A stretch of DNA of 8,703 nucleotides from an uncultured Lentisphaeria bacterium (GTDB lineage Bacteria > Verrucomicrobiota > Lentisphaeria > Victivallales > Victivallaceae): positions 1 to 8,703 of the forward strand of contig CAIJKT010000493.1 of NCBI GenBank assembly GCA_903821255.1. Direction: 5' to 3'. Shown one piece after another: positions 6,288-8,703 of this stretch; the first letter of the stretch is position 1; each line of letters opens with the position of its first letter. The position numbers and the translations under genes are program-made. The notes beneath the pieces were generated by a model that saw only the letters and a program-made list of their open reading frames with translations, was not told the DNA's origin and did no database searches.

Positions 6288-7601
6288 TTACATATTTTGA
6301 AATTCTATTGTTACACCCGCAATGGGTTTTAGACTGAAATAGGCAGCCAGAGCGGATTCAACAATATCTTTTGAACTATTCTGTATAACGATGGTTACTT
6401 TCCGATTGCGCAAAATCTCCCAGTTGACATCAGCCGCTGTCTCTTTTCCGCCAATCCAGGCAGTCCAAATAATTTCACTACATTGTTTATATTTATTAGT
6501 GTTTACGTCTGCAAACTCAATAGATTCAGATAAAAAGATTTCCGCATCCGGGTTCTGGACGATCAGGTTCCAGTTTAATAATGGGTAGGGTTTGTCGAAT
6601 GGCACGGGGAAGAATAATTCTTCAGAGTACCCGCAGAAAGACCATGCAGTAAACGGAACAACCAGTTTCTTATTATCTGTTGTCTGGTTAACTGCGGCTA
6701 AACCCAAAAGTGAATTAGCGGAACTCATGAACGGAATCTTCAGAATGTTGGGGCGGACAGGCATCACGTGGCGTATATTCTTGATTTGATGGGCGTTGGC
6801 TGCCTCAGGTATCGGTATGGCTGCAAATGGTTCATCTAATTTTATCCCGAATTTATCCATGAGTTTTGCGACCGCCTCTTCAGTTGTAATGCCTTCTTGA
6901 ATCGCGTAAATCTCAATAAGACTTGGCATTGGCTGCTGAGATAAATAGATTTGCAGATTCTTATAATCGGCGCAGTACGAATTATTGCAATTACCCAATC
7001 CGGATAGAATTTGCAAAAAAAACGGACAATCGATGCATTCTTGACCATTATTGTTATTATGAAAGACTTTTCCAAATTGATAGTAATATCCCGATTGATA
7101 TAACAAGGCAGAACAATTTTCAACCTGTCGCACTTGGTTTTGCATCCCGCAGATATCCAGATCGATACGGTCCGCTTGCTGTGGAGTCTCGCTGTAAAGT
7201 ACTGGCAATTGCGTGCTATCTATTACTGCAGCATCAGCAAAACTAGCTTGCGAACTTTTGATGTTCATAATTTTAATACCTTGGTTGAGTAAGTCCTGGA
7301 AGTCCTGTTTCCGCTCCTTTACCCAATATCTTAGATTATTACTTTCACTTAATAACCGCTTATACGGCTTGGTCACGATCTTATACTGTTGGGAACGGAA
7401 GAAATTCCCATCGTTCACACCGTGTAGTACATTTGAAATTCTACCCGCGCTTAACAGGGCCATCAACATTAAATCGACTTTGCCTTTGGAAATGATGTGC
7501 CGCTCTTCGGCAATGCCATGCTGCATATCGACCGCATTTTGCGCTCCAGACTCAACCCAATGGGCATCCTCTGCTGGGAGTTGTAAATAATTCTCATTCA
7601 T
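6288..7601 (-). CDS. Primase-like protein: zinc-finger region plus degenerate Toprim-like domain
   Basis: A 437-residue protein with an ATG at 7601 and AGGTGG 11 bases upstream. The N-terminal ~150 residues are not recognised. A cysteine cluster follows (C189, C192, C205, C210; ECIDCPFF and NCNNSYC), then SLIEIYAIQEGITTEEAVAK (227-246) with LMDKFGI. This matches in order and wording the segment after the CHC2 zinc finger of DnaG-type primases (the GISFPEA...LA pattern). Residues about 285-435 read like the Toprim-like part of plasmid primases: LVVPFTAW, YPLLNWNLI, then EIFLSES (354-360) where VVEGE is usual, and VTIVIQNSS (402-410) where a DxD strand is expected. The Glu (E359) seems kept but both Asp are replaced, so catalysis by Toprim is doubtful. 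It precedes the RepA-like and helicase genes, suggesting a priming or accessory role. The domain call is by eye. Confidence 0.6.
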   Translation of the reverse strand: MNENYLQLPAEDAHWVESGAQNAVDMQHGIAEERHIISKGKVDLMLMALLSAGRISNVLHGVNDGNFFRSQQYKIVTKPYKRLLSESNNLRYWVKERKQDFQDLLNQGIKIMNIKSSQASFADAAVIDSTQLPVLYSETPQQADRIDLDICGMQNQVRQVENCSALLYQSGYYYQFGKVFHNNNNGQECIDCPFFLQILSGLGNCNNSYCADYKNLQIYLSQQPMPSLIEIYAIQEGITTEEAVAKLMDKFGIKLDEPFAAIPIPEAANAHQIKNIRHVMPVRPNILKIPFMSSANSLLGLAAVNQTTDNKKLVVPFTAWSFCGYSEELFFPVPFDKPYPLLNWNLIVQNPDAEIFLSESIEFADVNTNKYKQCSEIIWTAWIGGKETAADVNWEILRNRKVTIVIQNSSKDIVESALAAYFSLKPIAGVTIEFQNM

Positions 7602-7631
7602 TTAAGTCGCATCCACCTATAGATAAACATT

Positions 7632-7742
7632 TTATGTGCATATTGCTGCTTTTGCAAAACCGGCAATAAATCCTACGAAACAGCCAGTTTTATTTTGCGT
7701 TCTTACGGTTTTTGACCTAGAACTGCCATATTTCTGGCTCAT
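7632..7742 (-). CDS. Possible 36-residue protein, unrecognised
   Basis: An ATG at 7742 opens MSQKYGSSRSKTVRTQNKT, then a more hydrophobic CFVGFIAGFAKAAICT, ending at a TAA 30 bases before the primase-like gene. A basic head and hydrophobic tail give it a sensible shape for a small membrane-associated peptide. The ribosome site is weak and it overlaps the other small frame at 7717-7794 in a different phase, so at most one is likely to be real, unless they are halves of one frameshifted gene. Confidence 0.25.
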   Translation of the reverse strand: MSQKYGSSRSKTVRTQNKTGCFVGFIAGFAKAAICT

Positions 7743-7794
7743 ATGGACACCAAAAAACAGCCTTTCCAACCAGACTGAACATCATTGTTGTCAT
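7717..7794 (-). CDS. Possible 25-residue ORF coupled to the HTH gene by ATGA overlap
   Basis: The HTH gene's stop overlaps an ATG (ATGA at 7791-7794), with AGGA about 10 bases upstream inside the HTH gene. The peptide is MTTMMFSLVGKAVFWCPYEP and then EIWQF. The stop-start overlap is the only real support. The sequence has no recognisable motif. Confidence 0.2.
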   Translation of the reverse strand: MTTMMFSLVGKAVFWCPYEPEIWQF

Positions 7795-8114
7795 AGCGTA
7801 CTCATCCTGGAGTGTTCCTCTACAAACAGTTCAATTTTGCGCTGCTCGAGGCGTACGGCTCTTTTTCCAACACGCACGCAGGGCAAGGCCCGCTGTTTAA
7901 TCAAGCGATCCAAGCTTCGTGCCGAAATTCCTAGGATTTTGGCAGCCTGATCCCGCGAGATTAAACAAAGAGGTTCTTCTGGCGGACGTTGTTCCTCTTG
8001 GCTCTTCTTGGCAATGCTAAGAAGCTGTTTAAACTCTTCTACTGGTATAAGTCCAGCACTAACGAACGGAGCACTCGCTTCGTGTAATCGGCTTAGAGTG
8101 TTATTCGAAATCAT
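7791..8114 (-). CDS. Excisionase-type helix-turn-helix DNA-binding protein
   Basis: A 107-residue protein. The ATG at 8114 has GAGGG 6 bases upstream. Residues 51-103 are a textbook HTH_17/excisionase domain: LISRDQAAKILGISARSLDR, then LIKQRALPCVRVGKRAVR and a closing helix ending FVEEH. The R-VGKRAVR wing is the usual minor-groove contact of this winged helix. The N-terminal 50 residues look helical and end in a Pro/Glu-rich linker (RPPEEP). Such proteins act as Xis or AlpA-like factors or as regulators of mobile elements. As the first full gene of the leftward block it is a candidate regulator of the replication operon. No integrase is present in the window, so an excision role is unproven. 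Its start lies inside a short leader ORF, suggesting translational coupling. Confidence 0.85.
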   Translation of the reverse strand: MISNNTLSRLHEASAPFVSAGLIPVEEFKQLLSIAKKSQEEQRPPEEPLCLISRDQAAKILGISARSLDRLIKQRALPCVRVGKRAVRLEQRKIELFVEEHSRMSTL

Positions 8115-8160
8115 AAAATTCCCTCTTGTTGTTTATCTGTTTTTCCTTGAACTTAAACAT
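8101..8160 (-). CDS. 19-residue leader ORF overlapping the HTH gene start
   Basis: An ATG at 8160, six bases after a near-perfect AAGGAGGT, opens MFKFKEKQINNKREFYDFE and stops at a TAA (8101-8103) inside the HTH gene, in another frame. The HTH start codon (8112-8114) is embedded in the leader's TTT TAT GAT codons. Ribosomes finishing the leader terminate 9 bases past the HTH start, which is well placed for reinitiation. The peptide is Lys-rich and has no known motif. The Shine-Dalgarno is stronger than that of any other gene in the block, so its use as a translated regulatory leader is plausible. Confidence 0.5.
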   Translation of the reverse strand: MFKFKEKQINNKREFYDFE

Positions 8161-8165
8161 CACCT

Positions 8166-8173
8166 ACCTCCTT
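8166..8173 (-). promoter_or_regulatory. Near-consensus Shine-Dalgarno (AAGGAGGT)
   Basis: The minus strand reads AAGGAGGT followed by a 5-base gap and ATG. It drives the short leader ORF rather than the HTH gene, whose own start lies 46 bases further on with a weaker GAGGG. Confidence 0.65.
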
Positions 8174-8233
8174 TTTGTTTGATTAACAAATCATTGTTTT
8201 TCGTTTCATTTGTTATCACTTGACAACATCTAT

Positions 8234-8263
8234 ATTTTAGTCGCTTAAATGATAAAATGTTAA
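8234..8263 (-). promoter_or_regulatory. Candidate sigma-70 promoter of the replication block
   Basis: The minus strand carries TTAACA (8258-8263; five of six to TTGACA), an 18-base spacer and TAAAAT (8234-8239; five of six to TATAAT), in a strongly AT-rich region. Transcription would start near 8226, about 65 bases before the leader ATG. AT-rich DNA gives such matches by chance, so support is moderate. Confidence 0.4.
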
Positions 8264-8294
8264 AATTTATTTTCTATATTAGGTATTCAAAAAA

Positions 8295-8311
8295 TAAAAC
8301 GTAACGTTTTA
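8295..8311. promoter_or_regulatory. 17-bp palindrome, candidate operator
   Basis: TAAAACGT-A-ACGTTTTA is a perfect odd-length palindrome with 8-base arms around one base. It lies about 32 bases upstream of the candidate -35 box and 17 bases outside the end of the 99-codon ORF. The one-base centre rules out an RNA hairpin and suits a dimeric DNA-binding protein. Which protein binds is unknown. Confidence 0.4.
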
Positions 8312-8327
8312 CTTTTTTGTAAGTTAT

Positions 8328-8627
8328 TTATGAATATGATGTTACGATATTTTTAACCATTGGTTGGTGAAAATGCTGAGTATAACTGAAGACGCTGTTC
8401 AGAAAAGCAGTAATTACAAAATTTTGCACTGCCGTTTCTGAAAAAGTGCTGCCATCTGGTTTTCCTGTGTCAAAAACAATGCGGTTGCCTATTATCCGGC
8501 ACAGCTTCCGGAACCGGGCAAACGGAGTAGAAAGAATTAGCTGGCGGGATTTTAATGGCTTTGACGATACTCCAGCCATTGCCGATGAAAATCTTACTGG
8601 CTTACGGATATAAACTACTGTCAGCAT
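8328..8627 (-). CDS. Unrecognised 99-residue protein with strong ribosome binding site
   Basis: The ATG at 8627 follows AGGAGGT (8636-8642) with 8 bases between. A TTG at 8651 in the same frame would start inside the region ahead of that site, so 8627 is preferred. The protein is basic, beginning MLTVVYIRKPVRF, with an RFRKLCRIIGNRIVFD segment in the middle and FSYTQHFHQPMVKN near the C-terminus, then a TAA. I see no known domain, signal peptide or clear membrane helix. The frame is intact and read leftwards, like the replication block, from which it is separated by the promoter and palindrome region. It could be a real small gene, a repeat-borne ORF present elsewhere in the genome, or a remnant of a longer one. 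The ribosome site is the best evidence. Confidence 0.45.
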   Translation of the reverse strand: MLTVVYIRKPVRFSSAMAGVSSKPLKSRQLILSTPFARFRKLCRIIGNRIVFDTGKPDGSTFSETAVQNFVITAFLNSVFSYTQHFHQPMVKNIVTSYS

Positions 8628-8653
8628 GATTGATAACCTCCTGTAAAGCAATC

Positions 8654-8689
8654 GAGCCCGCCTCCGGATATTACTCCGGAAGCAGGCTC
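8654..8689 (-). other. 15-bp hairpin upstream of the 99-codon ORF
   Basis: The arms GAGCCCGCCTCCGGA (8654-8668) and TCCGGAAGCAGGCTC (8675-8689) pair around a 6-base loop. Two positions are C-A mismatches on the plus strand but G-U wobbles in minus-strand RNA, so the fully paired form belongs to a leftward transcript. It sits 12-47 bases upstream of the Shine-Dalgarno of the 99-codon ORF. No U-tract follows, so it may be a 5' leader structure or the 3' end of a gene lying beyond the window. Confidence 0.6.
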
Positions 8690-8703
8690 ATGGTTATGGA
8701 ACA

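Noticed and set aside
7213..7590. Long plus-strand ORF opposite the primase-like gene
   Set aside because: Antisense frame of a well-supported gene, with no ribosome site or motif.
7636..7950. Plus-strand ORF opposite the HTH gene
   Set aside because: It overlaps the clearly coding helix-turn-helix region on the other strand and has no supporting signals.
8185..8214. Inverted repeat AACAAAT/ATTTGTT upstream of the leader ORF
   Set aside because: Seven-base AT-only style arms in AT-rich DNA are expected by chance; not strong enough to list as an operator.

Overview
The window looks like accessory or mobile DNA from a Gram-negative bacterium. Its left third has decayed. Two protein signatures there, a YagK/YfjJ (inovirus Gp2-type) protein and a tandem repeat ending in an SDQYGRPVK-like motif, are ones I associate with enterobacterial and other gammaproteobacterial accessory loci. 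The lineage is therefore a weak inference. No rRNA, tRNA, CRISPR array, integrase or intact transposase was recognised.

Left part (1-2361): a graveyard. It opens with the 3' end of an unrecognised plus-strand gene (3-311). Next come a multiply broken plus-strand remnant (323-618), a frameshifted and 5'-truncated ankyrin-repeat gene on the minus strand (744-1318), and a 5'-truncated plus-strand repeat-protein remnant (1310-1570). The last two meet head to head at what looks like a deletion junction. Beyond them lie a possible remnant (1610-1810) and about 550 bases with no convincing gene.

Middle (2362-3370): an intact-looking minus-strand Gp2/YagK-type gene with a HEH (HUH-like) motif. Its upstream region carries inverted repeats, and a small acidic plus-strand ORF (3233-3370) contains a perfect 13-bp inverted repeat.

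Right part (3367-8160): an all-minus, AT-richer, operon-like replication block read right to left. It starts with a promoter and palindrome, then a 19-codon leader ORF with a near-perfect Shine-Dalgarno that overlaps the start of an excisionase-type helix-turn-helix gene. Then come tiny ORFs, a primase-like protein with a zinc-finger region and a degenerate Toprim-like domain, a broken CPC micro-ORF, a RepA-like RecA-fold ATPase, and a P4/D5-type SF3 helicase without its own primase domain. Together this looks like a plasmid or satellite replication module with the priming and unwinding roles split over separate genes.

Far right (8328-8689): a 99-codon minus-strand ORF of unknown function with a strong ribosome binding site, preceded by a long hairpin that pairs without mismatch only as minus-strand RNA.
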